5,905 nt of DNA from Dehalococcoidia bacterium (lineage in GTDB: Bacteria; Chloroflexota; Dehalococcoidia; SAR202; UBA11138), in contig JAAXHY010000199.1 in the NCBI GenBank assembly GCA_012270665.1, positions 1 through 5,905 on the forward strand, written 5' to 3'. Every line of letters begins with the position of its first letter. The stretch's first letter is position 1. The position numbers and the translations under genes are program-made. The notes under the pieces are model-generated. The model did not search any database. It saw only the letters and a list, made by a program, of their open reading frames with translations, and had not been told where the DNA came from. This document shows positions 1 through 5,905 of this stretch, piece after piece.

Positions 1-846
1 GCCCTCGGCGACCCTAGACATCTTTACCTCGCCCAAGGGCGTTTCAGCCAGGAGCAGTGGGACGCCCTGGGCGTAGAGATGCACCTGGACAAGCCTCTGG
101 CGTTCCAATACGCAATCTGGCTTGGACGAGCGCTCCAGGGAGACTGGGGCACGTCGGTCTATAACGGCAGGAAGGTAACCGAGCTCATAGGCCAGCGGAT
201 CTTCAATACGCTCCAGTTGGGTCTGGCGGCCTTCATATTCGCGGGCGTGGTAGGCGTTCCGCTCGGAATCCTATCCGCCGTCAAGCGAGGCAGCATGTGG
301 GACCTGGTGGCGCGAGGCTTTGCCCTGCTTGGACAGGCCGCCCCCCCGTTCTGGCTGGGGATAATTCTCATACTCATATTCGCCGCAAACCTACAGTGGC
401 TCCCGAGCGCGACAAAAGGCGAGGGTTTCGCCATCAGGAATTTTGTGCTCCCCACCATAACGATCAGTTGGCTGTTCGTATCAGCCAACATTAGACTGGT
501 ACGTACCTCTGTTCTTGAAATCCTGGACTCGGAATTTATCAAGTTGGCGCGGGCCAAGGGAGTATCACAAAACTCCATCATCTGGAAGCACGCTTTTCGG
601 AACGCGCTGATTGCGCCCCTAACTTTCGCGGGAATAAACATCGCCGCGCTGATTACGGGTTCTGTCCTTACGGAAACAGTATTTGCGTGGCCCGGACTGG
701 GGCGACTCGCTATCAACGCAGTCTATAACAACGACTTCCCCGTGCTGACAGGCTGCGTGTTCATGTTCACCTTCATTTACGTCGCCGTGAATTTCATCAT
801 TGATATTCTGTATGCGATCATTGACCCTAGGATCAGACTCTCATGA
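1..846 (+). CDS. Dipeptide/oligopeptide/nickel ABC transporter permease, DppB/OppB type (5' end outside window)
   Basis: This is an inner-membrane permease subunit of a peptide/nickel-family ABC importer; it would pair with the DppC-type protein encoded next. The reading frame is open from base 1. The 26 codons before the first internal ATG (base 79) encode typical family sequence (LGDPR...), so that ATG is not the start and the gene enters from the left. About 281 residues are visible. Compared with the usual 305-335, roughly the first 25-50 are missing, including the first membrane helix. Visible marks are a GDWGTS segment, several hydrophobic helices, the EAA loop that contacts the ATPase (window residues about 178-203, with ARAKG and KHAFRNA), and an FAWPGLGRL segment ending in DPRIRLS. 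The stop overlaps the next start by 4 bases (ATGA), indicating translational coupling. The substrate cannot be told from the sequence; peptides, nickel and sugars are all transported by this family. Confidence 0.93.
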   Translation, partial: ALGDPRHLYLAQGRFSQEQWDALGVEMHLDKPLAFQYAIWLGRALQGDWGTSVYNGRKVTELIGQRIFNTLQLGLAAFIFAGVVGVPLGILSAVKRGSMWDLVARGFALLGQAAPPFWLGIILILIFAANLQWLPSATKGEGFAIRNFVLPTITISWLFVSANIRLVRTSVLEILDSEFIKLARAKGVSQNSIIWKHAFRNALIAPLTFAGINIAALITGSVLTETVFAWPGLGRLAINAVYNNDFPVLTGCVFMFTFIYVAVNFIIDILYAIIDPRIRLS

Positions 847-1724
847 CCGAAGCCGCGTTACAGCCCAGACGGCCGTTGGCCCAGTTCTTCTGGTATCTGA
901 GACGATGGCCGATCATTCCGATTCTGATAATCGTGACCATATGTATTTGCGCAGTCTTTGCGGACATTATCGCGCCCCACGATCCTATCGAGTCCTCTTT
1001 AAGAGCGCGAAACACGCCGCCGATCTGGTATCCGGAAGGGACTTCCAAATACATTCTCGGGGCCGACCCGCAAGGCCGGGATATGCTCAGCAGAATCATC
1101 CACGGCTCGCGGATTTCTCTGATAATTGCGCTCGCCTCGGTGTCTACCGGTCTAGTCATAGGCACGACGCTGGGCTTGATATCAGGCTACGTAGGCGGAT
1201 TTGTGGACGAACTGATCATGCGTTTCGTGGACATATCGCTGGCTATCCCTGTGATAATGATCGCGCTGATCGTAGTAGTGGTATTTGGGCAGGGATTCGG
1301 TATCATCGTTGGGGTGCTTGTGCTGTTTACGTGGACGGGATACACAAGGCAGGTGAGAGCGCAAGTTCTCACCATACGGGAATTGGACTACGTGGCGCTG
1401 GCCAAAGTGGCCGGAGCGTCGCACTTCAGAATACTGCTCAGACACATATTTCCCGGCGTCGTCCACATCCTGATAGTAATCGCATCCCTGAACGTGGGAA
1501 GCGTGATCCTGGCTGAGTCGGTACTCAGTTTCTTGGGCGCCGGAATTCCGCCTCCCACCCCGGCCTGGGGCGCGATGGTATCGTCCGGCAGAGACTTCCT
1601 GACGGATGCTTGGTGGGTAGCCTTCTTCCCCGGCCTGGCGATACTCCTGACCGTGATGGCCATGAACTTCCTGGGCGACTGGATCAGGGACAGGCTTGAT
1701 CCCAGATTGCGCCAGATAGATTGA
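843..1724 (+). CDS. Dipeptide/oligopeptide/nickel ABC transporter permease, DppC/OppC type
   Basis: This is the second permease subunit of the same importer, 293 residues, which is full length for the family. The ATG lies inside the stop of the preceding gene (ATGA). An N-terminal helix (about residues 22-41) is followed by the family's conserved segment around ILGADPQGRD (71-80) and then MLSRIIHGSR. Five further hydrophobic segments follow. The EAA loop lies at about residues 180-206 (ALAKVAGAS...RHIFPG). The LSFLGAGIPPPTPAWG signature is at 228-243, and the typical C-terminus (LGDWIRDRLDPRLR) at 277-290. No ATPase gene follows: the next gene is on the opposite strand and ends 12 bases downstream, so any ATPase and binding-protein genes must lie upstream of the window or elsewhere. 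Family assignment is secure; the substrate is unknown. Confidence 0.95.
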   Translation: MTEAALQPRRPLAQFFWYLRRWPIIPILIIVTICICAVFADIIAPHDPIESSLRARNTPPIWYPEGTSKYILGADPQGRDMLSRIIHGSRISLIIALASVSTGLVIGTTLGLISGYVGGFVDELIMRFVDISLAIPVIMIALIVVVVFGQGFGIIVGVLVLFTWTGYTRQVRAQVLTIRELDYVALAKVAGASHFRILLRHIFPGVVHILIVIASLNVGSVILAESVLSFLGAGIPPPTPAWGAMVSSGRDFLTDAWWVAFFPGLAILLTVMAMNFLGDWIRDRLDPRLRQID

Positions 1725-1736
1725 CGCGGCGATGGC

Positions 1737-2141
1737 CTAGCAGGGCGACTGGTAGAAGCAGGACGGGTTCAGGTATCTGTCCGCGACCTGGACGGCTATA
1801 TTCGCCACACAACTTCCCGATCCCAGCGCAACCAGAGCCGCCCATACAAAAGCAGTGATCCGACTAATCGGAACACCCATCCGTATGTTGCTAAACACGG
1901 GATGGATTCTGATGTGATCGAACGCCCCGTGTCGTTCTACCATCAAAAAGAAGACGGCTCCCGGTATCACCGCCAGTACCCACAGAATCTGGGACAGCGA
2001 GTTGGCATCGTCGGGGCCGGACCATAATCGAGAGCCAATCGGTATTCGGTCGGTCAGACCGATGTAAAACGACAGACCGAACATCAGGCAAGCCAAGAAG
2101 CCCGAGAACACAGTGGCGTAGATTAGCGTCAGCCTCTTCAC
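1737..2141 (-). CDS. Small predicted membrane protein of unknown function
   Basis: I do not recognise this 134-residue protein. It has three clear hydrophobic segments, at about residues 5-28 (possibly a signal anchor), 50-68 and 92-120, separated by a polar stretch rich in charged residues (69-86), and a short tail with two cysteines (C128, C134). Together with C18 and C111 it has four cysteines in all. The start is GTG: an in-frame TAG lies six codons upstream, so GTG is the first usable start. AGGAG lies 12 bases upstream, which is long for a ribosome-binding site. It follows rimM on the same strand after a 73-base gap and may be the last gene of that operon. A frame overlapping it from an ATG at 2172 has a basic, low-hydrophobicity product and looks like a shadow. 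That the gene is real is inferred from its coherent membrane-protein composition; no function is proposed. Confidence 0.6.
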   Translation of the reverse strand: MKRLTLIYATVFSGFLACLMFGLSFYIGLTDRIPIGSRLWSGPDDANSLSQILWVLAVIPGAVFFLMVERHGAFDHIRIHPVFSNIRMGVPISRITAFVWAALVALGSGSCVANIAVQVADRYLNPSCFYQSPC

Positions 2142-2214
2142 CTTCTGTCCGGTCTCCTACTCCTGAACGCATCTGCCGTCATTAGGCATTTCTTTCAGCT
2201 ACGAACCAGCCTCG

Positions 2215-2691
2215 CTAGCGCAGTCCTGGCAACAGATGAACGGTCATTCGTGATGATTCGGTATCCACGTCCAGAACCACGTCTCTGATGGCCGGAAGCA
2301 GCAAGTCGCGCTCGTTGGGCTTGCGCACTATGTAAACATCATTGCCGGGAGTCTCGATTATCTCTGCAATCTGCCCCAGATGTTCGTCTTCGTCAGTGTA
2401 CACTTCCATATCTACAAGCTGGAAGTGATAGAAGGCGCCATCCGGCAGTGGTTCGAGATCAGTTTCAGGAATGGTCAGCCATGAACCTCTGAGAGTCTCC
2501 GCCATGTTTCTGTCCGGTACCGAGTCTAGGAGGATGACGTAGCCTCCCTTGTTCGGTCGAGAGGAAGTGACTTTCACGGCGACGCCGTCGAGGTACAGGG
2601 TAGAACCGGTCTCGAAACGCTCGGGCAAATCCGTTTGGGGCTGGACTCTCACGTGTCCACGAATTCCCCATGCGCCTGTCACTTGCCCCAC
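2215..2691 (-). CDS. rimM: Ribosome maturation factor RimM
   Basis: RimM is a cytoplasmic factor that binds uS19 and helps the 30S head and 16S rRNA 3' domain to mature. The 158 residues counted from the GTG at 2691 cover both domains. The N-terminal beta-barrel runs from about 1 to 80 (GAWGIRGHVRV at 7-17, then the usual segment around 63-75 with AETLRGSWLTIPE). The PRC-barrel domain runs from about 87 to 158 (FYHFQLVDMEV, LGQIAEIIETPGNDVYIV, LLPAIRDVVLDVD). The start is uncertain. GTG 2691 lies inside the first conserved strand (VVVGQVTGAWG), has no ribosome-binding site and would cut two or three strand residues. The frame continues open upstream through a CTG at 2757 that overlaps the khpA stop and has GGAG five bases before it. 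It is downstream of rpsP and khpA, a common 30S-biogenesis cluster; no trmD follows. Confidence 0.93.
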   Translation of the reverse strand: MGQVTGAWGIRGHVRVQPQTDLPERFETGSTLYLDGVAVKVTSSRPNKGGYVILLDSVPDRNMAETLRGSWLTIPETDLEPLPDGAFYHFQLVDMEVYTDEDEHLGQIAEIIETPGNDVYIVRKPNERDLLLPAIRDVVLDVDTESSRMTVHLLPGLR

Positions 2692-2753
2692 TACAACGTG
2701 GTCATGGGGAGGGTCCGAGTGATTCGGAGGCCTCTGGACCTTGCGCTGGATGT

Positions 2754-2984
2754 TCAGACTATCTCCAGTGTGGCGTGTGCGCCCTGCTTTACGGCCGCAA
2801 CTCTCAGCAGGACTCTCATGGACTGGGCCACCCTGCCCTGGCGTCCAATAACCTTGCCCTTGTCCTCAGGAGCAACCTCAAGCCTCAGTATGACGCGGCC
2901 ATCCTCGTCTTCTTCCTCGGTGACCCTGACCTCGTCCGGCTGGGAGGTAATAGACTTGGCGATGTATTCGACGAGTTCTCTCAT
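2754..2984 (-). CDS. khpA: KH-domain RNA-binding protein KhpA (YlqC family)
   Basis: This 76-residue single-KH-domain protein matches the KhpA/YlqC family in length and sequence. In Firmicutes KhpA binds RNA, often as a dimer with KhpB/Jag, and affects cell division and elongation; its role in this lineage is not established here. The N-terminus ([11 protein letters not shown]) and the run [19 protein letters not shown] are typical. The nucleic-acid-binding GxxG loop is GRQG (residues 47-50), followed by the helix with [12 protein letters not shown]. The ATG overlaps the rpsP stop by 4 bases (ATGA), so translation is probably coupled to that of bS16. The position between rpsP and rimM is the one this gene holds in many Gram-positive and related bacteria, which supports the call. 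The gene ends in CTGA, which may itself provide the rimM start. Confidence 0.93.
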   Translation of the reverse strand: MRELVEYIAKSITSQPDEVRVTEEEDEDGRVILRLEVAPEDKGKVIGRQGRVAQSMRVLLRVAAVKQGAHATLEIV

Positions 2985-3238
2985 TGCTCTTCGGATTTCT
3001 CCAGCGTGCCAAGAGTCCTAAGCAACTGCTTTACGGAATCAGTGGGCTGAGCGCCCTGACGAATCCACTTGAGCGCTCTTTCTTCGTCTATGGACAGCGT
3101 GGGCGGCTCTGTTCGGGGATTGTAGTGCCCGAGATGGTCAACGAATGAGCCATCGCGGGCCGCTCTCGAATCGGCTACAACAACCCTGTAGCTGGGCTGG
3201 TTTCGCGCCCCGGTTCTTCTAAGTCGGATTTTGAGCAT
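2981..3238 (-). CDS. rpsP: 30S ribosomal protein bS16
   Basis: bS16 is a small-subunit protein that binds 16S rRNA early and stabilises the 5' and central domains. The 85 residues fit the family's usual 75-90. The sequence opens with [20 protein letters not shown] and continues with ADSRAARDG, a [11 protein letters not shown] segment (residues 37-47), and [19 protein letters not shown] (54-72); these are the core family motifs in order. The ATG is preceded, after eight bases, by GAGAG, a modest ribosome-binding site. A near-consensus promoter lies about 40-65 bases upstream, so this gene probably opens the rpsP-khpA-rimM transcript. Its stop overlaps the khpA start. Confidence 0.97.
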   Translation of the reverse strand: MLKIRLRRTGARNQPSYRVVVADSRAARDGSFVDHLGHYNPRTEPPTLSIDEERALKWIRQGAQPTDSVKQLLRTLGTLEKSEEQ

Positions 3239-3276
3239 CTATTCGTCTCTCAAATCTATTTCATATATCTCAAGAT

Positions 3277-3304
3277 TTTATATACGGCGCCGGAGGGATG
3301 TCAA
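3277..3304 (-). promoter_or_regulatory. Sigma70-type promoter for rpsP-khpA-rimM
   Basis: On the minus strand a perfect -35 hexamer TTGACA (3299-3304) is followed after 16 bases by TATAAA (3277-3282). The same A/T run also offers TAAAAT (3275-3280) at an 18-base spacing. Transcription would begin near 3268-3271, giving a leader of about 30 bases before the rpsP ATG. The match is seen in the sequence; activity is inferred. An imperfect inverted repeat overlaps the -35. Confidence 0.7.
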
Positions 3305-3324
3305 AACGACTCCGACGTTTTTGA
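3301..3324. repeat. Imperfect inverted repeat overlapping the rpsP -35 element
   Basis: On the plus strand TCAAAACG (3301-3308) and CGTTTTTGA (3316-3324) are inverted copies around a 7-base centre, with one extra T in the right arm. It covers four bases of the -35 hexamer and extends upstream. It could be an operator, a weak A/T-rich terminator stem for rpsT, or chance; with only two G-C pairs the stem would be weak as RNA. Confidence 0.3.
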
Positions 3325-3386
3325 GATTTCACCTGGGACTCGAATCGCCGGATATTTCTTCACAGCCTGATTCGTAGCCGAGAACA

Positions 3387-3415
3387 CGCAGGAGTAAGGT
3401 TTTCCAGGCCCTGCG
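3387..3415 (-). terminator. Possible hairpin just after rpsT
   Basis: Beginning three bases after the rpsT stop, the minus strand carries CGCAGG and CCTGCG as 6-base G/C-rich arms separated by 17 bases, within which GG-AAAA-CC could form a small inner hairpin. No proper U-run follows (TGTTCTC), so it is a poor intrinsic terminator; it could instead protect the mRNA 3' end. The rest of the 180-base gap 3239-3418 holds the rpsP promoter and leader and nothing else I can name. Confidence 0.3.
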
Positions 3416-3418
3416 GAA

Positions 3419-3676
3419 TCAGGAGTTCCGGGCGCGGCTGAGCTGACTCATTATGCGCGACTTGCGGCGGGCGGCGTTCTTTGGGTGCAGAGCGCCCTTC
3501 GAAGCCGCTTTGTCGAGGGCCACAACGGCGTTGCGCGCGGACCGCTCCGCGGCGTCGAGATTGCCTTCTTCTATATCTCGTCGCGCCGACTTTACAAACG
3601 TTCGGGCTCGCGTTCGCAGCGGGTTGTTCCGCTGATAGCGGCCCTGGGACACTCTATCTGACTTGGCTGCTGGCAA
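3419..3676 (-). CDS. rpsT: 30S ribosomal protein bS20
   Basis: bS20 is a helical small-subunit protein that binds the 5' domain and helix 44 region of 16S rRNA. At 85 residues it has the usual length and a highly basic composition. The C-terminal signature is clear: DKAASKGALHPKNAARRKSRIM (residues 55-76) corresponds to the family's AAxKGxxHxNxAARxKSR pattern. The N-terminal part (PAAKSDRVSQGRYQRNN) is more divergent but in register. The start must be TTG: a TAA stop lies directly upstream, the next in-frame Met is residue 76, and GGAG sits eight bases before the TTG. E. coli rpsT also starts with UUG, and there the weak start is part of autoregulation. The gene lies 63 bases after the rel stop on the same strand, with its own apparent promoter in the gap. 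Confidence 0.95.
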   Translation of the reverse strand: MPAAKSDRVSQGRYQRNNPLRTRARTFVKSARRDIEEGNLDAAERSARNAVVALDKAASKGALHPKNAARRKSRIMSQLSRARNS

Positions 3677-3684
3677 TTAGATCA

Positions 3685-3688
3685 CTCC
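3685..3688 (-). promoter_or_regulatory. Ribosome-binding site that fixes the rpsT TTG start
   Basis: GGAG (within GGAGTGA) on the minus strand lies eight bases before the TTG at 3676. With TAA immediately upstream of the TTG, it leaves that codon as the only sensible initiation point. Confidence 0.7.
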
Positions 3689-3716
3689 ATAGAGATGAAT
3701 GTTTGAACAAAAGTCT

Positions 3717-3725
3717 ATTGTAGCA
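3717..3725 (-). promoter_or_regulatory. Extended -10 promoter for rpsT
   Basis: The minus strand has TGC followed by TACAAT, matching the extended -10 form TGnTATAAT with one mismatch. It lies in the 63-base gap between the rel stop and rpsT, and would give a leader of roughly 35 bases. The -35 region overlaps the rel stop and is only a weak match, as is tolerated for extended -10 promoters. Activity is inferred. Confidence 0.5.
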
Positions 3726-3739
3726 GGTTTGGCATCCAA

Positions 3740-5887
3740 TTATAAATTGCTTCGGGTGACGCTGGTAACGCCGTTGACCGACTCGAGCTTGAAGAATAGC
3801 CTGCTAAGCTGGTCTATCCCACTGACGTAGACGGTGAGGGTTATGATAGATGTGTTATCGTATTCCTCAGACAAGCAGGAGGCGATATTCACATTCTCGC
3901 CCGAGACAAGCGACGTCACGTCCCTTAGCAGTCCCACGCGGTCCATGGACCTGACCTGGATCCTGACAGGGTACTTGACCTCGGTCTTGCCCCAGCTGAC
4001 AGTAACAAGACGCTCCGGCTCATCCTCGTTGATGATGTTAGGGCAATTACGCCGGTGGACGGTCACCCCCTTGACTCTCGTGATGTACCCGATGATTTCG
4101 TCCCCGCTGATGGGGTTGCAGCAGCGAGCCATGGAAGTAAGCAGGTCGCCCACGCCGAGTACCTGGATTCCTGCGCTCGGACTTATCGGCAGACCCAACT
4201 CCTGCTGGTGTCTGACCTCGGCCTCTGCCTCTTCTTCGCGGGAACTGAGCTTGTTCACGACCTGCCCGACGGATATAGAGCCATCGCCTAGCGCGGCTAG
4301 GAAACTGTCGAGGCTGCCGATACCCATGATAGCCGCGACCCGTTCGTCCTGAAGAGATGTCAGCCGACGTATATGACGCTGGTAAAGGTCCCGTCCCCGC
4401 TGGATGTTGACGGAACGTTCCTGCCGCCTGAACCACTGGCGGACTTTCGCGCGCGCCGATGAGGTCTTGACATAGCCAAGGTTTTCGTTCAGCCAGTCGA
4501 GACTTGGGCCCCTGACTGTCTTGGAAGTGAGTATCTGGCAAGTATCGCCATTCTTCAATTGGTAGGTCAGCGGCACGAGCTTGCCATTCACCTTGGCGCC
4601 AATGCAGCGGAAGATGAGCTCTGTATGTATGGAGAACGCGAAATCCAATGGGGTGGAACCTTCGGGAAGTTCCTTCAACTCTCCAATCGGCGTATATACG
4701 AAAACCTGGTTCTGGAAGATGTCGGTGCGAAGTGAACTCACGACATCCTCGGACAGGTCACGCTGCCATTCGACCACCTGCCTCACTCTGGCCATCTTCT
4801 GCTCGAAAGTTTCGTCGCCCGGCTTACCCTCCTTGTAGAGCCAGTGAGCCGCTACACCGTATTCGGCTATGTGGTGCATTTCATGCGTTCGGACCTGAAT
4901 CTCGACAGGGAGACCGTCTTCAGCGATTACCGTAGTGTGAATGGACTGATAGAGGTTGTCCTTCGGATTGGCAATATAATCATCGAACTCGCCGGGTACC
5001 GGTCGCCACAGGGTATGGATGACGCCCAGAGCTGTGTAACACTCTTGAACGTCGTTCACCAGGACCCGCAACGCAAACAGGTCATGTATATCGTCGACAG
5101 TCTTGTTCTGAGATTGGTACTTGGCGATTTTGTTGTAGATCGAGTAGATGTGCTTGGGTCTCCCGAAGACTTCAGCGCCTATATGGGCATTGTCCAACTC
5201 TCTCTGGAGTATATCCCTGGCGCTGTTGATGTATGCTTCGCGCTCTGCTCGCTTCGAGTTGAGGCGCCTTGAAATGGCCTTGTACTCCTGCGGGTTCGTC
5301 TGCTGGAAAGACAAATCCTCCAACTGCCACTTCATCTCCCAGATACCGAGCCTGTGGGCAAGCGGCGCGTATATATGCAGCGTTTCCTGCGCCTTCTCGA
5401 TTCGCTTGGCTTTCGACAGGTACTGGATAGTCCTCATATTGTGAAGGCGGTCGGCCAGCTTTATAAGAACCACTCTTATATCTCGGGCCATCGCCATCAT
5501 CATCTTGCGGATCGTCTCGGCCTGTGCGTGTCCCGCCAATGCGTCGGAGCTTCTGTCAGACGCCACAAGATCGGCTTCGGTCAACTTGGTTACACCGTCA
5601 ACCAGGCGGGCTATCTCATCTCCAAATTGCTCCCTTATGTCCTGAACGAGGATGTCGTCGCTGTCCTCCACGACGTCGTGCAGAAGGGCTGCGGCCAGCG
5701 CGTCCGCGTCAAGTTTCAGGTCGGCCAACGCGATGGCGATCTCAAGCGGGTGCGTGATAAAAGGCTCGCCTGACTTGCGCTTCTGCCCTCTGTGCGCGTC
5801 TTCGGCGTATGAGTAAGCCCTCTCGATAACGCCAAGCCTGTCCGCCGGAGTATATTCGATGGCCTTGGACATCAGGGTTTCGATCAT
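3740..5887 (-). CDS. rel: RelA/SpoT-family (p)ppGpp synthetase/hydrolase (Rel)
   Basis: This cytoplasmic stringent-response enzyme makes (p)ppGpp from ATP and GDP/GTP on starved ribosomes and breaks it down again. The 715 residues carry the complete long-RSH layout. The HD hydrolase domain (about 20-160) has H46, the HD pair H70-D71 with E74-D75, and D146 in LADRLHN, all the metal-site residues of active hydrolases. The synthetase domain (about 230-355) has GRPKHIYSIY (242-251), DIHDLFALRV, YQSIHT (313-318), and E329 in VEIQVRT. TGS follows (about 392-453), then a helical linker, the zinc-finger region with C589-C590, H611 and C615, and a C-terminal ACT domain (about 640-712). The motif at 300-303 is EFDD, the acidic form typical of single-function RelA, not the RFKD type of most bifunctional Rel; this is the odd point. 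The ATG has GGAGG six bases upstream (5894-5898). It is followed on the same strand by rpsT. Confidence 0.97.
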   Translation of the reverse strand: MIETLMSKAIEYTPADRLGVIERAYSYAEDAHRGQKRKSGEPFITHPLEIAIALADLKLDADALAAALLHDVVEDSDDILVQDIREQFGDEIARLVDGVTKLTEADLVASDRSSDALAGHAQAETIRKMMMAMARDIRVVLIKLADRLHNMRTIQYLSKAKRIEKAQETLHIYAPLAHRLGIWEMKWQLEDLSFQQTNPQEYKAISRRLNSKRAEREAYINSARDILQRELDNAHIGAEVFGRPKHIYSIYNKIAKYQSQNKTVDDIHDLFALRVLVNDVQECYTALGVIHTLWRPVPGEFDDYIANPKDNLYQSIHTTVIAEDGLPVEIQVRTHEMHHIAEYGVAAHWLYKEGKPGDETFEQKMARVRQVVEWQRDLSEDVVSSLRTDIFQNQVFVYTPIGELKELPEGSTPLDFAFSIHTELIFRCIGAKVNGKLVPLTYQLKNGDTCQILTSKTVRGPSLDWLNENLGYVKTSSARAKVRQWFRRQERSVNIQRGRDLYQRHIRRLTSLQDERVAAIMGIGSLDSFLAALGDGSISVGQVVNKLSSREEEAEAEVRHQQELGLPISPSAGIQVLGVGDLLTSMARCCNPISGDEIIGYITRVKGVTVHRRNCPNIINEDEPERLVTVSWGKTEVKYPVRIQVRSMDRVGLLRDVTSLVSGENVNIASCLSEEYDNTSIITLTVYVSGIDQLSRLFFKLESVNGVTSVTRSNL

Positions 5888-5893
5888 GGCCGG

Positions 5894-5898
5894 CCTCC
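5894..5898 (-). promoter_or_regulatory. Strong ribosome-binding site of rel
   Basis: GGAGG on the minus strand, six bases before the ATG at 5887, is near-ideal and supports this start over the in-frame ATG five codons later. The promoter, if it is close by, lies outside the window. Confidence 0.75.
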
Positions 5899-5905
5899 AC
5901 GGAGT

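Noticed and set aside
159..716. 185-codon minus-strand frame opposite the DppB-type permease
   Set aside because: The plus-strand permease is certain; this frame is its antisense shadow, with no coherent domain pattern.
800..1516. 238-codon plus-strand frame overlapping the DppC-type gene
   Set aside because: It is out of frame with the secure DppC-type gene and its product is rich in Arg, His and Ser, typical of a shadow.
1891..2172. 93-codon minus-strand frame starting with ATG, overlapping the small membrane protein
   Set aside because: The product is polar and basic with no domain, whereas the alternative frame encodes three clean membrane segments; only one is likely real.
2142..2198. 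14-codon leader frame (ATG at 2195) ending in a GTGA overlap with the membrane-protein start
   Set aside because: No convincing ribosome-binding site and too short to judge; overlap by chance is likely.
2635..3050. Plus-strand open frames of about 126-128 codons opposite rimM, khpA and rpsP
   Set aside because: They lie antisense to three well-conserved genes, have irregular composition without recognisable domains, and are explained as shadows.
3325..3355. tRNA-like T-loop on the minus strand (GATTCGAGTCCC)
   Set aside because: The flanking five-base arms do not pair (GGCGA against CCCAG), position 53 is A instead of G, and no acceptor or anticodon arm is visible.
3834..5773. Several plus-strand open frames of 77-172 codons across the rel gene
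   Set aside because: All are antisense to a continuous, fully conserved 715-codon gene; their products are low-complexity or Cys/Arg/Ser-rich, with no family resemblance.

Overview
The window is a stretch of chromosomal housekeeping DNA of roughly 50-55% GC by eye. It holds two convergent groups of genes. The sequences of bS16, KhpA and the Rel protein, and the rpsP-khpA-rimM order, remind me of Chloroflexota (Dehalococcoidia or SAR202-like lineages). That is recognition from memory, not a search, and I hold it at moderate confidence.

Bases 1-1724, plus strand: two permease subunits of a peptide/nickel-type (Dpp/Opp) ABC importer. The first is cut by the left window edge, and the two are coupled by an ATGA overlap. 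No ATPase or solute-binding gene is visible. The unit ends only 12 bases before a gene on the other strand.

Bases 1737-5887, minus strand, read right to left: a full-length Rel (RelA/SpoT) (p)ppGpp synthetase/hydrolase; rpsT (bS20), starting at TTG behind an extended -10 promoter; a 180-base gap with a possible hairpin after rpsT and a near-consensus promoter; rpsP (bS16); khpA (KH-domain RNA-binding protein), overlapping rpsP by 4 bases; rimM (30S maturation factor); and a small unrecognised membrane protein. This block covers ribosome and 30S biogenesis next to the alarmone enzyme that turns ribosome synthesis down during starvation. The sequence does not show that Rel and the ribosomal genes share regulation, because at least two promoters seem to lie inside the block.

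I found no mobile element, CRISPR array, tRNA, rRNA or evident new system. The points most worth a second look are: (1) Rel has all the HD hydrolase residues together with the acidic EFDD synthetase motif usually linked to single-function RelA; (2) rimM has no well-placed conventional start, but has a CTG with a good ribosome-binding site overlapping the khpA stop; (3) an unrecognised membrane protein takes the place after rimM where trmD-rplS often lie.
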